Origin: Klebsiella pneumoniae
Lineage (GTDB): Bacteria; Pseudomonadota; Gammaproteobacteria; Burkholderiales; SG8-39
Assembly: GCA_945906755.1 (NCBI GenBank)
Contig: CAMDRJ010000008.1
Coordinates: 1-38,600, forward strand
Direction of reading: 5' to 3'
Length of the DNA stretch: 38,600 bases
Part shown: piece after piece, positions 1-8,876 of the stretch
Position numbering within the stretch: the stretch's first letter is position 1
Layout of the letters: every line of letters starts with the position of its first letter
Notes under the pieces: model-generated
What the model saw: the letters and a program-made list of their open reading frames with translations, nothing else
The model's database searches: none
Told to the model about the DNA's origin: nothing
Position numbers and translations under genes: made by a program

Positions 1-93
1 GGGATTATCGTCGAGACGACGTGCGCCGCCGGCCCACGATGCGTCGGCAAGCTGAAGAACGCCACGTTCCGGGCAGCGCGGCATCATGCATGA
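1..93 (+). CDS. possible 3' end of an unidentified gene, cut by window edge
   Basis: Frame 1 is open from the window edge to a TGA at 91-93 and reads as about 30 residues ending in RAARHHA. I recognise no family. The short length means this could be chance; the minus strand is also partly open here. The stretch up to the first secure gene at 168 holds nothing else that I can support. Confidence 0.2.
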   Translation, partial: GIIVETTCAAGPRCVGKLKNATFRAARHHA

Positions 94-167
94 AACGCCG
101 GCCGGCGAATCCACGTACGATTCGAGGCCGCTTGGAACCTCCGCCGACCACGACCCAGGAGCCTCTC

Positions 168-1205
168 ATGCCCAATCTTCGCTTAGGCCTTACCGCCGGT
201 TACTCAGGCGCCGCCATGCAGATCAATCGCGAACTGATTCTGGAAGCCGAGCGCCTCGGTTTCTGGTCGGTGTGGAGCGCCGAGGCCTATGGCTCCGATG
301 CCGTTTCACCGATCGCCTACATGGCCGCGTTCACCACGAAGATCAAGTTGGGCACCGCGATCATGCAAATGCCCGCGCGCACGCCCGCGATGACCGCGAT
401 GACCGCCATGACCATCGATGCGATGTCGGGTGGGCGCTTTATCCTTGGCCTCGGGCCCTCCGGTCCGCAGGTCGTGGAAGGCTGGCATGGCGTGGCCTAT
501 GGCAAGCCGCTCACGCGAACGCGTGAATATGTCAACATCGTGCGCAAGATCATCGCGCGCGACGCACCGCTCGAATTTCAAGGCGAGCACTATCAGATTC
601 CCTACTCCGGGCCAGGCGCGACCGGCCTCGGCAAACCGCTGAAAAGCATCATCCATGGACGCAAGGATCTGAAAATCTACACGGCGTCGATTGGACCGGC
701 TGGCATCGAGTGCAGCGCGGAATGCGCGGATGGCTTGATTCCGGTCTGGATGAATCCGGAACGCTTCGATCTGCTGCAACCAAGTCTGGAAAAAGGATTC
801 GCGAAAGCAGGCAGCGGCAAGTCGCTCGCCAATTTCGATGTCGCGCCGTTTGTGACCTGCGTGATGGGTGACGATCTAGAAGCGTGCCGTCGACCGATCA
901 AGGCGAGTCTTGCGCTGTATATCGGCGGCATGGGCGCACGCGGCAAAAACTTCTACAACGATTACGCCAAGCGCCTGGGCTATGAAGCCGCGGCGATCAA
1001 GATCCAGGATCTCTTTCTTTCAGGCAAGCGCGACGAAGCCGCAGCGGCGGTGCCCGATGCATTGGTCGATGCCACCGCGCTCGTGGGCACCAAGGCGCAT
1101 ATCCGCGATCGCTTGGAAGCATGGAAGGCCTCGCCGATTCGATCGCTATTGATCAAGGCGGAGGATGCCGCGACCTTACGTGCATTGGCAGAGTTGGCGC
1201 TCTAA
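168..1205 (+). CDS. LLM-class flavin-dependent oxidoreductase (luciferase-like)
   Basis: This encodes a 345-residue protein of the bacterial luciferase-like monooxygenase/F420-dependent methylene-tetrahydromethanopterin reductase superfamily, a TIM-barrel oxidoreductase using FMN or F420. The N-terminal strand ([11 protein letters not shown]), the segment [20 protein letters not shown] and the loop [22 protein letters not shown] are typical of the family. The C-terminus has the usual [20 protein letters not shown], the region that ends these barrels. The ORF track begins at 21, but I place the start at the ATG at 168 because AGGAG lies about seven bases upstream and the product then begins right at the first beta strand. 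The substrate is unknown. It is followed by a hairpin and a convergent enoyl-CoA hydratase-like gene, so it appears to be the last gene of its transcript. Confidence 0.88.
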   Translation: MPNLRLGLTAGYSGAAMQINRELILEAERLGFWSVWSAEAYGSDAVSPIAYMAAFTTKIKLGTAIMQMPARTPAMTAMTAMTIDAMSGGRFILGLGPSGPQVVEGWHGVAYGKPLTRTREYVNIVRKIIARDAPLEFQGEHYQIPYSGPGATGLGKPLKSIIHGRKDLKIYTASIGPAGIECSAECADGLIPVWMNPERFDLLQPSLEKGFAKAGSGKSLANFDVAPFVTCVMGDDLEACRRPIKASLALYIGGMGARGKNFYNDYAKRLGYEAAAIKIQDLFLSGKRDEAAAAVPDALVDATALVGTKAHIRDRLEAWKASPIRSLLIKAEDAATLRALAELAL

Positions 1206-1218
1206 AGCTTCATTCAAC

Positions 1219-1244
1219 GGTGGAATGCGCATTGCTATTCCACC
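1219..1244. terminator. GGTGGAAT palindrome between convergent genes
   Basis: GGTGGAAT and ATTCCACC form an 8-bp stem around a 10-base loop, in the 54-bp gap between two convergent genes. It can act as a bidirectional terminator. A near copy with the same loop start (TGCGC) and the same CCTACG tail lies at 31631-31656, so this is also a dispersed repeat unit. Confidence 0.6.
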
Positions 1245-1259
1245 CTACGCGCTACTGGT

Positions 1260-2069
1260 TCAGCCTTTCCGTTCCAGTTTCGGCGTCCGCAACCGATCGT
1301 CCGGATGGTTCCAACCTTTGAATTTTGGCGCTCGTTTCTCTGCGAATGCACGCCGCGATTCCATCAAATCATCCTTCGCGCCATGCTCTTTCAGTCGCGC
1401 GGCAAGCTGCACCAATTCATCGGTCACGCGCGGCCGCATGGCGCGCATGATGGTAAGCGTGTTCACGCGTGATGCGGGCGGCAGGGTCATGAGATGCGCG
1501 GCCATCTCGTAAGCGGTCGGCATCAACGCCTCCGCCTCAACGAGTCGATTCAGGAAGCCTGCTTCGTAGAGTCGTTCCGCGGTGAACCGGAATGCGAACG
1601 CCATTTCGGTCGCGATCGTATGCGACAGTCCACTGATATGGCCATGGTCATAGCCGCCTAACAACCAGCGTTTCGCCTCCGACGATTCGAAGACCGCGCC
1701 ACGCACGGCCACGCGCAAGTCCGCTTTCTCCACCATTTGAAAGCCGCCACCCATCGCGAAGCCATTGATGGCGACGATGATCGGCTTGTCGATCGCGCGA
1801 TTGTTGTAAGGATTCTCGCGCTGCGGTTGCGGGCCCGCCGCACTGCCTGCGGTACCCCGCTCCACCGATTCCTTCATGTCCTCGCCCGCGCAAAACGCCC
1901 GCCCGGTACCGGTCAGGATCGCGACTTCCAAATCTGCGCTATCGCGAAACTCGCACCATGCATCGGCCAACCCCGCACGCAGCTCCGTGCCAAGCGCATT
2001 CATGCGTTCCGGTCGATTCATCCGGATCACCATCACGCCATCTTGCCGTTCGGTCTTGACCACGCTCAT
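1260..2069 (-). CDS. enoyl-CoA hydratase/isomerase family protein
   Basis: The 269-residue product is a crotonase-fold protein, which acts on acyl-CoA thioesters. NRPERMNALGTEL near residue 18 is the family signature start, GRAFCAGEDMKE forms the first half of the CoA-carbonyl oxyanion hole, and GFAMGGGFQMVEKADLRVAV the second. The region that usually carries the two catalytic glutamates (normally like FGLPEVKLGL) reads FESSEAKRWLLGGYDHGH here, so one acidic residue remains but the context is divergent; the exact reaction (hydratase, isomerase or another crotonase activity) cannot be told. It is divergent from the Bug gene that starts 54 bp away at 2124, so the two probably share a promoter region. 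Length is normal for the family (about 260). Confidence 0.88.
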   Translation of the reverse strand: MSVVKTERQDGVMVIRMNRPERMNALGTELRAGLADAWCEFRDSADLEVAILTGTGRAFCAGEDMKESVERGTAGSAAGPQPQRENPYNNRAIDKPIIVAINGFAMGGGFQMVEKADLRVAVRGAVFESSEAKRWLLGGYDHGHISGLSHTIATEMAFAFRFTAERLYEAGFLNRLVEAEALMPTAYEMAAHLMTLPPASRVNTLTIMRAMRPRVTDELVQLAARLKEHGAKDDLMESRRAFAEKRAPKFKGWNHPDDRLRTPKLERKG

Positions 2070-2123
2070 TGCCTTGCTTCCTTGGTAGTGTTACGGTTTG
2101 TGCTTGCTTGAAAGGAGACCGTC

Positions 2124-3092
2124 ATGAAACGAGCGACTCACCTTGCTTGCCTTGCAGCGATCGTACTTGCTTCGCCTTGCGTCCTTGCGGCGGATTTTCC
2201 GACCAAACCCATCACGCTGGTCCTCGGATTTGCGCCCGGCGGGCCAAGTGATGTCATGGGACGGATCTTGGCACGAAAGCTCGAACAAGTCGTCGGGCAG
2301 TCGGTGGTGGTCGAGAACCGCGCGGGCGCCGGCGGCAATATCGCAGGCGAATACCTGGCGCGCGCGACGCCCGACGGTCACACCATCATGCTGGGCACCA
2401 ATGGCATTCTCGCCGTCAACGCAAGCCTCTATCGCAAGATCAACTTCGATCCGGCAAAAGACTTTCAGCCGATTACGCTGGTGGGCGAACAGCCGAACAT
2501 CATCTACGTTCACCCTTCCGTTCCAGCCAACACACTGGCCGAACTCGTTGCGTATGCCAAGGCCAATCCCGCGAAACTCAATTTCGCCTCGGGCGGCAAT
2601 GGCACCTCGGCGCATCTCGCCGGCGAGCTGCTCAAGACCGAGGCGAAGTTCAACATGGTGCATGTCCCGATGAAAGGGACCGGACCGGCGCTCCAAAATG
2701 TTCTGGCCGGTCATGTGCAAATCGGCATCTCATCGATTGCGCCGGTCATTGCGCATATTCAAGGCGGCGCGCTACGGCCAATCGCGGTGACCTCGCTCAA
2801 GCGATCGGGTCCGCTGCCAGCGGTTGCCACCGTTGCAGAGCTGATGGTTCCGGGTTTCGAAGCAACCTCATGGCATGGCATCGTGGCGCCATCTGGCATC
2901 TCGAAGGAAATTACCGCCACCCTTTATCGCGCGATGATGACAACATTGAATGATGCAGACGTCCGCAAGCGTCTCGATGGGCTCGGCATCGATATCATCG
3001 CCAATACGCCCGAGCAGTTCGCGGCTTACATCAAGGCGGAAGTACCGAAATGGGCGGCGATCATCAAGGCGTCCGGCGCGACGGCTGACTAA
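2124..3092 (+). CDS. Bug/TctC-family solute-binding protein (copy 1)
   Basis: A 322-residue periplasmic binding protein of the Bug (Bordetella uptake gene)/TctC family, which binds carboxylated or amidated small metabolites. The signal peptide MKRATHLACLAAIVLASPCVLA is followed by the typical mature start DFPTKPITLVLGFAPGGPSD. The VVENRAGAGGNIAGE loop and MVHVPMKGTGPALQNVLAGH (usually HVPYKG) are the other hallmark segments. AAAGGAG sits eight bases before the ATG. No TctA or TctB membrane gene is nearby, so this is an orphan binding protein. Its last 29 bases overlap the end of the convergent ada gene. Confidence 0.93.
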   Translation: MKRATHLACLAAIVLASPCVLAADFPTKPITLVLGFAPGGPSDVMGRILARKLEQVVGQSVVVENRAGAGGNIAGEYLARATPDGHTIMLGTNGILAVNASLYRKINFDPAKDFQPITLVGEQPNIIYVHPSVPANTLAELVAYAKANPAKLNFASGGNGTSAHLAGELLKTEAKFNMVHVPMKGTGPALQNVLAGHVQIGISSIAPVIAHIQGGALRPIAVTSLKRSGPLPAVATVAELMVPGFEATSWHGIVAPSGISKEITATLYRAMMTTLNDADVRKRLDGLGIDIIANTPEQFAAYIKAEVPKWAAIIKASGATAD

Positions 3093-4173
3093 GTTTGCCC
3101 GGTTCATCCGCCTCGCGATCGAGCAGCGCTCGCTTGCGCTCGGTTCCCCAGCGGTACCCAGACAGTGCTCCGTCACTGCGCACGACACGGTGACAAGGGA
3201 TCGCCACCGCCAATGCGTTCGCTCCGCACGCTTGCGCCACCGCCCGCACCGCTTTGGGTGAACCGATGCGCTTGGCAATGTCGGCATAGCTTGCCTTTCG
3301 ACCAGCCGGGATTTCACGCAAGGCCTGCCAGACGCGCTGCTGGAAGACGGTTCCGCGTACATCGAGCGGCAGGTCGAACCCAAGACGCGGCGCTTCCACC
3401 ATCGCGATCACCTTCACGACAATTTTCTCAAAGCCCGCATCGCCACTGACCAATGCAGCGCGTGGGAATCGATCCCGCAGATCGCGCTCAAGCGTCTTGC
3501 GATCGTCACCCATGAGAATGGCGCAGACGCCGCGTGCGGTTGCGGCGATAAGAATCGCACCGAGCGAGCAACGACCAATGGTGAATTGAATGACCGTATC
3601 CACACCTCCCTGCCGAAATGCGGTGGGCGTCATGCCAAGCACCGCATTCGAGGTCGCATAAAAGCGTCCATTCGAATTGAAGCCCGCGTCATAGATCGCA
3701 TCGGTGACCGTGGGGGCGCCCTCTAACGCGCTGCGCACTCGCTTGGCCCGATGCGCCATCGCATACGCCTTGGGGGTAAGGCCCGTTACCGCTTTGAAGC
3801 GCCGATGCAGATGGTATGGACTGATGCCTGCGTGCTTGGCCAATGCATCAAGGCTTGGCGGGGCCTCGGCCTGCTCAATCCATCGGCATAGCTCCGCGAT
3901 TTGGGTGGCGTGCTGAGTCGCGCTCGGCGCCTCGTCCGGTTTGCAGCGCTTGCACGGGCGAAAGCCGGCGCGCGCCGCATCCTCGATGGTCAAATGAAAC
4001 CCGACGTTCTCCGGTCGTGCCGGACGCGCGGCACACGAGGGGCGGCAATAGACGCCGGTTGTTTTCACCGAGTAGAAAAACGTTCCGTCGGCCGACCGAT
4101 CACGTCGTGTCACGGCTGCCCAGCGCGGATCATTCAGCGTTACCGCGGCACGTGTTGTTGTCGTCATGTTCAT
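3064..4173 (-). CDS. ada: Ada: DNA-repair methyltransferase and AraC-type transcriptional activator
   Basis: A full-length 369-residue Ada (E. coli 354). The N-domain has the four zinc-binding cysteines C43 and C47 (VYCRPSC) and C74 and C77 (RPCKRC); the first accepts methyl groups from phosphotriesters and turns the protein into an activator. A two-helix AraC DNA-binding domain follows at about 85-190 (AGISPYHLHRRFKAVTGLTP). The C-terminal O6-alkylguanine transferase ends with the active site IPCHRVV, cysteine 327. The ORF track runs from 4332, but the ATG at 4173 fits the family length and has AAGGG upstream. In the family it removes alkyl damage and switches on its own gene and other repair genes. 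Its last 29 bases overlap the convergent Bug gene. It is the only transcription factor I see in the window. Confidence 0.95.
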   Translation of the reverse strand: MNMTTTTRAAVTLNDPRWAAVTRRDRSADGTFFYSVKTTGVYCRPSCAARPARPENVGFHLTIEDAARAGFRPCKRCKPDEAPSATQHATQIAELCRWIEQAEAPPSLDALAKHAGISPYHLHRRFKAVTGLTPKAYAMAHRAKRVRSALEGAPTVTDAIYDAGFNSNGRFYATSNAVLGMTPTAFRQGGVDTVIQFTIGRCSLGAILIAATARGVCAILMGDDRKTLERDLRDRFPRAALVSGDAGFEKIVVKVIAMVEAPRLGFDLPLDVRGTVFQQRVWQALREIPAGRKASYADIAKRIGSPKAVRAVAQACGANALAVAIPCHRVVRSDGALSGYRWGTERKRALLDREADEPGKLSQPSRRTP

Positions 4174-4303
4174 TGGCGCCCTTCGCACTTTGGAGAGATG
4201 ACCAAAGCCTAGCCCCTTCAGCACCCCGCCGCACTTCGAGTCTTGCGCTCCAATTCGATTGGCGCTGTTCGTCGGCTGGGCGCCTTCCCTCAATCGCGTC
4301 CGC

Positions 4304-5428
4304 TCAACTCTTCGCCTTAATACGGCTCGCATTCACGATGGCTGCGACCACGCCGCCACCCGCCGGTCCTTGCTGCAATGCCGCCACTGAGCAATACACA
4401 GCCGGGTCACCGATCGCTGCTGCCGCGACGGCCCCCACCGCGCCCTTGGTGTGATGGGTGTGATGGATATCGGAATCATTGAGTGAAACCAGACGCCGGC
4501 CACGCAAGCGCCCGGACGGATGCGTCTCGCATTTGATGAAACAGTTCACCAGCGCATCGCCCAGGTCGCTCGCCCGCGCGCGCTCGGGCAGCGGCAGTCC
4601 GGCATTGCGAATCGCCTGGTAAATGCCCTCGAAATCGATCGAGTCATTCATCACCGAATGACCGATGCGAAAATCACCGCCAATGCCGCGCCGGTTACCC
4701 ACCAGCACGATCTGGGCTTCGTCTTGTTCGACGCCTGACGAGCATGAAGCAACCGACGAATAAAGCGACAGATCGTGGGCGATCTGTTCTGGCCTTGGCA
4801 GCGGAAACTCACCTACGCCGACACCGATGCCCAGCGCGGCGGTGGCGTTGGAGACGGCCATCGATTCCATCGTATCGGTCATCACACAGGTCTGCCCGCG
4901 CGATTTTGCGGCAGCGATTCGCTCAGACGTGAGGAGCGGTGTCTTCGTCTGCACGAAGTGCACATCGGCCGGATCGGTGATGCCCGCATCGGCCATCGCT
5001 CTCCTCACGCCGGCCGCGACTTTCTCTACCATCGGCAGGCGGCCGATTTCCTCTGGGAGAATTTTCTCCGAGACTGTCACGCCCACAGTGAGCCGCAGTT
5101 CGTTCTTGGATGCCGCGGACACCGCGCTGTCTGGGATGCGTGCAAACACGTTCATATGGGGCGAAATCACGCCGTCACACCCGCCCGATAGCGCGATCGG
5201 CACCTGCAATGCCTGCGCACGGTTACGAGATCCTTTGGTGGCAAGGAAGTCACGCAGCACGCGGTCGACCAGAATCCGCGACATATCGTTGACCCCGCCA
5301 TTACCTTCGGTCTTGGCGACGATCGCGACGATGTCATCCGAGCCGAATTTATGTTCTTTCATGGCGGCTTCGATGCCGGCGGTGTCCTGCACACTTTCCA
5401 TTGGGATCTTGCAAACGATAAACGGCAT
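4304..5428 (-). CDS. ring-opening amidohydrolase (cyanuric acid amidohydrolase/barbiturase family)
   Basis: The 374-residue product has the three-repeat fold of the AtzD/TrzD and barbiturase family, which opens cyclic amide rings such as cyanuric acid or barbiturate. Each repeat supplies a Lys-Ser pair; matching residues here are K39 with S81 (SGGCDGVISPH), K162 with S231 (SCSSGVEQDE) and K299 with S347 (DPAVYCS). E301 matches the metal-binding glutamate. In the third repeat the usual SGGAEHQGP reads SVAALQQGP, so the serine and QGP remain but the GG and EH positions have changed; this may alter substrate or metal binding. It lies 83 bp downstream of a TauD-like gene on the same strand, probably in one transcript. 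Cyanurate, barbiturate or another ring are all possible substrates. Confidence 0.9.
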   Translation of the reverse strand: MPFIVCKIPMESVQDTAGIEAAMKEHKFGSDDIVAIVAKTEGNGGVNDMSRILVDRVLRDFLATKGSRNRAQALQVPIALSGGCDGVISPHMNVFARIPDSAVSAASKNELRLTVGVTVSEKILPEEIGRLPMVEKVAAGVRRAMADAGITDPADVHFVQTKTPLLTSERIAAAKSRGQTCVMTDTMESMAVSNATAALGIGVGVGEFPLPRPEQIAHDLSLYSSVASCSSGVEQDEAQIVLVGNRRGIGGDFRIGHSVMNDSIDFEGIYQAIRNAGLPLPERARASDLGDALVNCFIKCETHPSGRLRGRRLVSLNDSDIHHTHHTKGAVGAVAAAAIGDPAVYCSVAALQQGPAGGGVVAAIVNASRIKAKS

Positions 5429-5511
5429 GACATCCTCACGTTGGGTTGGCGATAGGGAGCATCTAGTTTAGTACGAACTTGTTTTCAGCCTGCCGCGCCG
5501 ATTCGCGGCGC

Positions 5512-6648
5512 TCAGGTCGCTCGTTCGCTTTCCGGTTCGAGCGCGATCGGCTCGAGACCCACCATTTCAGTCACACCCGGAACGTAGATCCCGCCGCGCC
5601 GCCCGGCTCCGTAACGCTCATAGTGCCAATGCGGCAGCGGACGTCCGGCGGGTGTCACCAGCCACAGCCGCAGCAGATGACGCCTACGTGCGGGCTCCGG
5701 ATAGTCTTCGTACGACGTGCGCGCATGGAGGACGGTGTGGTTGTTGATGAGCTGAATGTCACCGCGTTCCAAGACCATGCTCAGATGAAACGCCGGGTCG
5801 TTGGCGATCGCATCGACCAAGGCCATCGCTTCCTTCTGTTGCGGACTGAGCGGTGGCAGCTCGGCGAACTGCGCTGTCGTCTTCATGTGTCCGCCGGCAT
5901 AGTAGCTGGTGAGCTTGCCACCGAACATGCAGAAGATCGGCATCGGATAGTACGGACGCGCGCCCGCGGGCAGCTCGCCCCGACGATCCACCCAAAACGG
6001 CTCATAGAGCACCTTCAATAGATCGGGTCGGCGGCGCAGGATTTCATTGTGGATCGCGATCGAGCTCACGATCTTGCTTTCGCCACCGGCCTTGGCGTGG
6101 TGCAGGCACAAGAGCCCGATCACATCGGCAAAATCGGTGTGATAGGAAAGCCGCTCGTTGCTCATGTAGCTGCGGTACTTGGGATGCAGGAACACCTTGT
6201 TCTCGGCGGTCTCGCCAAGTGGGTTCATCACGCTTGATCGTGCGCCCAGATCGATGACATGGCCGATCATCTCGCCGCGCGCGTTCTGGCAAACCGGGTA
6301 GCCGATATGCACGCCAATGCCCCAGTAGGCCATCGTTGCATCGCGCTTCGAATAGCGCTCCACCGGCACGCCGCGCAAGAGGACGAAGCCGCGGCCGTCC
6401 AGCACTTCGCCACGCAGCGCTGCCAGTTTCGCGCCGAACGAGGGCAGCAGAAAGTCGGCCTTGGTGATGGCCATGATGTCGAGCCCGCGCGCATGCACAT
6501 GGGCAAGCGCGGCGTCGAGCTCGGCGATCTCCACATCGTTGAGCCGGTACTGCCAGCGGGCCGGCTGTGCCATGTCGGCAGCTTGCCAAGCAGCCGGGTC
6601 GTCGATCGGCCGGCTCGGCACGGCAGGTCGGGTGTCATTGGCGTTCAT
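5512..6648 (-). CDS. TauD/TfdA-family Fe(II)/2-oxoglutarate dioxygenase (paralogue A)
   Basis: A 378-residue cytoplasmic dioxygenase of the TauD/TfdA family, which couples 2-oxoglutarate decarboxylation to hydroxylation of a substrate. The iron ligands are visible as H170-T-D172 (SYHTDFAD) and a distal histidine near 308 (NNHTVLHART), followed by the arginine-rich ARRRHLLRLWL segment that binds 2-oxoglutarate. It carries an N-terminal extension of about 85 residues relative to taurine dioxygenase. TTAGGAG lies ten bases before the ATG, and only 12 bases separate it from the upstream Bug gene. It is a paralogue of the protein at 7674-8789; both end with PEPAR(R/K)RHLLRLWL and a GVxV(P/S)GV segment. 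The substrate is unknown. Confidence 0.9.
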   Translation of the reverse strand: MNANDTRPAVPSRPIDDPAAWQAADMAQPARWQYRLNDVEIAELDAALAHVHARGLDIMAITKADFLLPSFGAKLAALRGEVLDGRGFVLLRGVPVERYSKRDATMAYWGIGVHIGYPVCQNARGEMIGHVIDLGARSSVMNPLGETAENKVFLHPKYRSYMSNERLSYHTDFADVIGLLCLHHAKAGGESKIVSSIAIHNEILRRRPDLLKVLYEPFWVDRRGELPAGARPYYPMPIFCMFGGKLTSYYAGGHMKTTAQFAELPPLSPQQKEAMALVDAIANDPAFHLSMVLERGDIQLINNHTVLHARTSYEDYPEPARRRHLLRLWLVTPAGRPLPHWHYERYGAGRRGGIYVPGVTEMVGLEPIALEPESERAT

Positions 6649-6660
6649 GCGAAGGATCTC

Positions 6661-7638
6661 CTAATTCGCTTTGACGCCCGCGCGTTCGATAATTCTTGTC
6701 CAGCGCGCGAGTTCGGTTGCGATGTGCTTGGTCACGCGCTCGGGCTCGCCGCCTTCCGGTTCCGCTTCCATCCCGGCGAGTCGGGCCCGCATCTCCGGTG
6801 TCTTGAGTGCGCGATTGAGCTCCTGATTGAGGCGCATTACGATCGCGGTGGGCGTCCCCTTCGGGGCCATAAGCGAGGTCCACGAGCCGATGTCATCGAA
6901 ACCGCCGATGCCAAGCTCTGCGAGCGTCGGCACATTTGGGAGTTGCGCTGAGCGTTGCCTCGTCGTGATCCAGATTGCTTTGAGCTGGCCGGACTTGAGA
7001 TAAGGCAGCGCGGTCGGCAGGGCGTCGAACATCATGTCGACCCGGCCCGCGATAAGGTCGGTGTACGCCGGGGTACTGCCTTTGTACGGAATGTGCGTCC
7101 AACTTACGTTCGAGTTGGATTGATAGTATTCGCCGATCAGATGCATCACGCTGCCGCTGCCTGCGGAGGCCATCGTGAGCTTCCCGGGACTCGCCGCCGA
7201 CAGCGCGATGAGATCCTTTGGGCTCGCTGCCGGCAAGTCGTTCCGTGCCAGGAGCACGATCTTCGTATTGGTGAACCAGATGATTGGGTCCAACTGGGCA
7301 AGTGGATCGAAGCCGCGTTCCTTGAACAAGGCGGGGCTCACCGTGAGCGGCCCGCCCGATCCCACCACCAGCGTATAGCCATCCGGCGCGGACTTAGCCA
7401 CCGCCTCCAGGGCGAGTAGCCCGCCCACGCCCGGCCGATTTTCGACGAGGAATGACTGGCCGAGCTGATCGGAGAGGGCCTGCGCCATCGTTCGCCCGAG
7501 CACATCGACGGTGCCACCGGCCGCGAACGTCACCAGGAGCTTGACGGGCTTCGCGGGATAGCTCTGGGCGAGGGCACTTCCCACACCGATGAGCGATGCG
7601 AGGGTTAAGCCGAACCAAGCTTTGAAAACGATTCTCAT
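6661..7638 (-). CDS. Bug/TctC-family solute-binding protein (copy 2)
   Basis: A 325-residue orphan periplasmic binding protein. The signal peptide MRIVFKAWFGLTLASLIGVGSALA is followed by QSYPAKPVKLLVTFAAGGTVD, then VENRPGVGG and THIPYKGSTPAYTDLIAGRVD. I chose the ATG at 7638 because AGGAG stands eight bases upstream and the product then starts at a clean signal peptide. The longer ORF start at 7677 would overlap the stop of the upstream TauD-like gene as ATGA and adds MKADKNMELQERL, which would spoil the signal peptide. It sits between two paralogous dioxygenase genes and may deliver or sense their substrate. Confidence 0.92.
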   Translation of the reverse strand: MRIVFKAWFGLTLASLIGVGSALAQSYPAKPVKLLVTFAAGGTVDVLGRTMAQALSDQLGQSFLVENRPGVGGLLALEAVAKSAPDGYTLVVGSGGPLTVSPALFKERGFDPLAQLDPIIWFTNTKIVLLARNDLPAASPKDLIALSAASPGKLTMASAGSGSVMHLIGEYYQSNSNVSWTHIPYKGSTPAYTDLIAGRVDMMFDALPTALPYLKSGQLKAIWITTRQRSAQLPNVPTLAELGIGGFDDIGSWTSLMAPKGTPTAIVMRLNQELNRALKTPEMRARLAGMEAEPEGGEPERVTKHIATELARWTRIIERAGVKAN

Positions 7639-7673
7639 AAGGCGCTCCTGGAGTTCCATGTTCTTATCTGCCT

Positions 7674-8789
7674 TCATTCCAGTGCATCAACATCAAGCGG
7701 CGCCGAAAGCGCAACCCCACTCACGCTGACCCCGCGCATACGCCCTTCGCGCTGCGCGGGCGGAATCGGCCGACCCTCTGGATCATTCAGCCACAAGCGC
7801 AACAGGTGGCGCTTGCGCGCGGGCTCGGGCCAGTCTTCATAATCGCGACGCGTGTGCAGCATGACGTGATTATTGAGGAACTGTACATCGCCTGGTTGGA
7901 AACCGATCTCCAGTGCGCATGCGTCAACCGTTTCCTTATAGACCCTGACTGCTTCCTTCTGCAATGCAGTGTACGGCGGCACACCGGGCAGGCCTTGCGC
8001 CTTTTCCACCGCCATGCCGATCCCAGAGCAACTGAAATAGCCGTCGGTGAACGAGAAGATCGGCTGCTTGAACCAGGGTGCCTCGCCCGGATTGACTTCC
8101 CCGCTGCGCGAGCGATAGAAGTCTTCGGTCAGCACCTGGGCAAGATCCGGACGGCGCTCTAGCATGCGGTTGTAGACGGCGACTGAACTGGCGATGCAAC
8201 TGGCCCCGCCGCTCTTGGATTTCTGCAGACACAAGAGGCCCACGTAATCGCAGGGATCGGTGTGAAACCGCATCTCGGCCCGCGTCATGTAGCCGCGGGT
8301 ATTGGGGTCTGCATAGTCGCCACCGAGGTCCTTCACATGACCGAGGAGATGGCCCGCCTTGTTCTGCGGTATGGGACGACCGAGGTGCGATCCCATGCCA
8401 AGATAGGCGATCGCGACGGCTTCCCGATCCATGTCGAGCGGAAAATTCCGTAGCATGACGATGCCGCGGCCATCCTGGAGTTCGCGCCGCACGTCTGCAA
8501 GAATCGCCGCGAAGCCACGCAATGGAAATTGATCCCGGCCGATGGCGGTGATGGCAATCCGATTGCGGCGCACCGCATCGACACCGGCACGCAGCTCGTC
8601 CCGGTCGCTGCCGGTGAGCGTATAGCTCCATGCCCCGACATCGCTCAGGTCCTCGGCGTGCCCCGCCGGGTCAATGACCGGTTCGAGAGCCTGCGCCGGC
8701 ACGCGCCTTGCCTTGTGAAAACTGCGAAAGCCGGCCGCTGTGGGCATCGCGCCGGCCGCAGCAGATGTCTCGGTTGCCTGCCTAACCAT
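7674..8789 (-). CDS. TauD/TfdA-family Fe(II)/2-oxoglutarate dioxygenase (paralogue B)
   Basis: A 371-residue dioxygenase related to the one at 5512-6648. The iron motif is H176-T-D178 (MRFHTDPCDY), the distal histidine lies in NNHVMLHTRRDYEDWPEP, and the 2-oxoglutarate arginine in KRHLLRLWL. Both paralogues share the GRG(F/I)V(L/M)LR(G/N)(V/F)P segment and the GHV(I/K)DLG segment. The first 30 residues are alanine-rich and unlike paralogue A. The stop is followed directly by the copy 2 Bug gene. The two dioxygenases may act on related substrates, or one may be a redundant duplicate. Confidence 0.9.
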   Translation of the reverse strand: MVRQATETSAAAGAMPTAAGFRSFHKARRVPAQALEPVIDPAGHAEDLSDVGAWSYTLTGSDRDELRAGVDAVRRNRIAITAIGRDQFPLRGFAAILADVRRELQDGRGIVMLRNFPLDMDREAVAIAYLGMGSHLGRPIPQNKAGHLLGHVKDLGGDYADPNTRGYMTRAEMRFHTDPCDYVGLLCLQKSKSGGASCIASSVAVYNRMLERRPDLAQVLTEDFYRSRSGEVNPGEAPWFKQPIFSFTDGYFSCSGIGMAVEKAQGLPGVPPYTALQKEAVRVYKETVDACALEIGFQPGDVQFLNNHVMLHTRRDYEDWPEPARKRHLLRLWLNDPEGRPIPPAQREGRMRGVSVSGVALSAPLDVDALE

Positions 8790-8876
8790 CGTTGACCTCC
8801 CTATCGCGTTACTTGCGGGCCTACAACGCTCGGTCGACTATGCCACGCGAATAACCGTGGCGCTCGACAACCCGCG

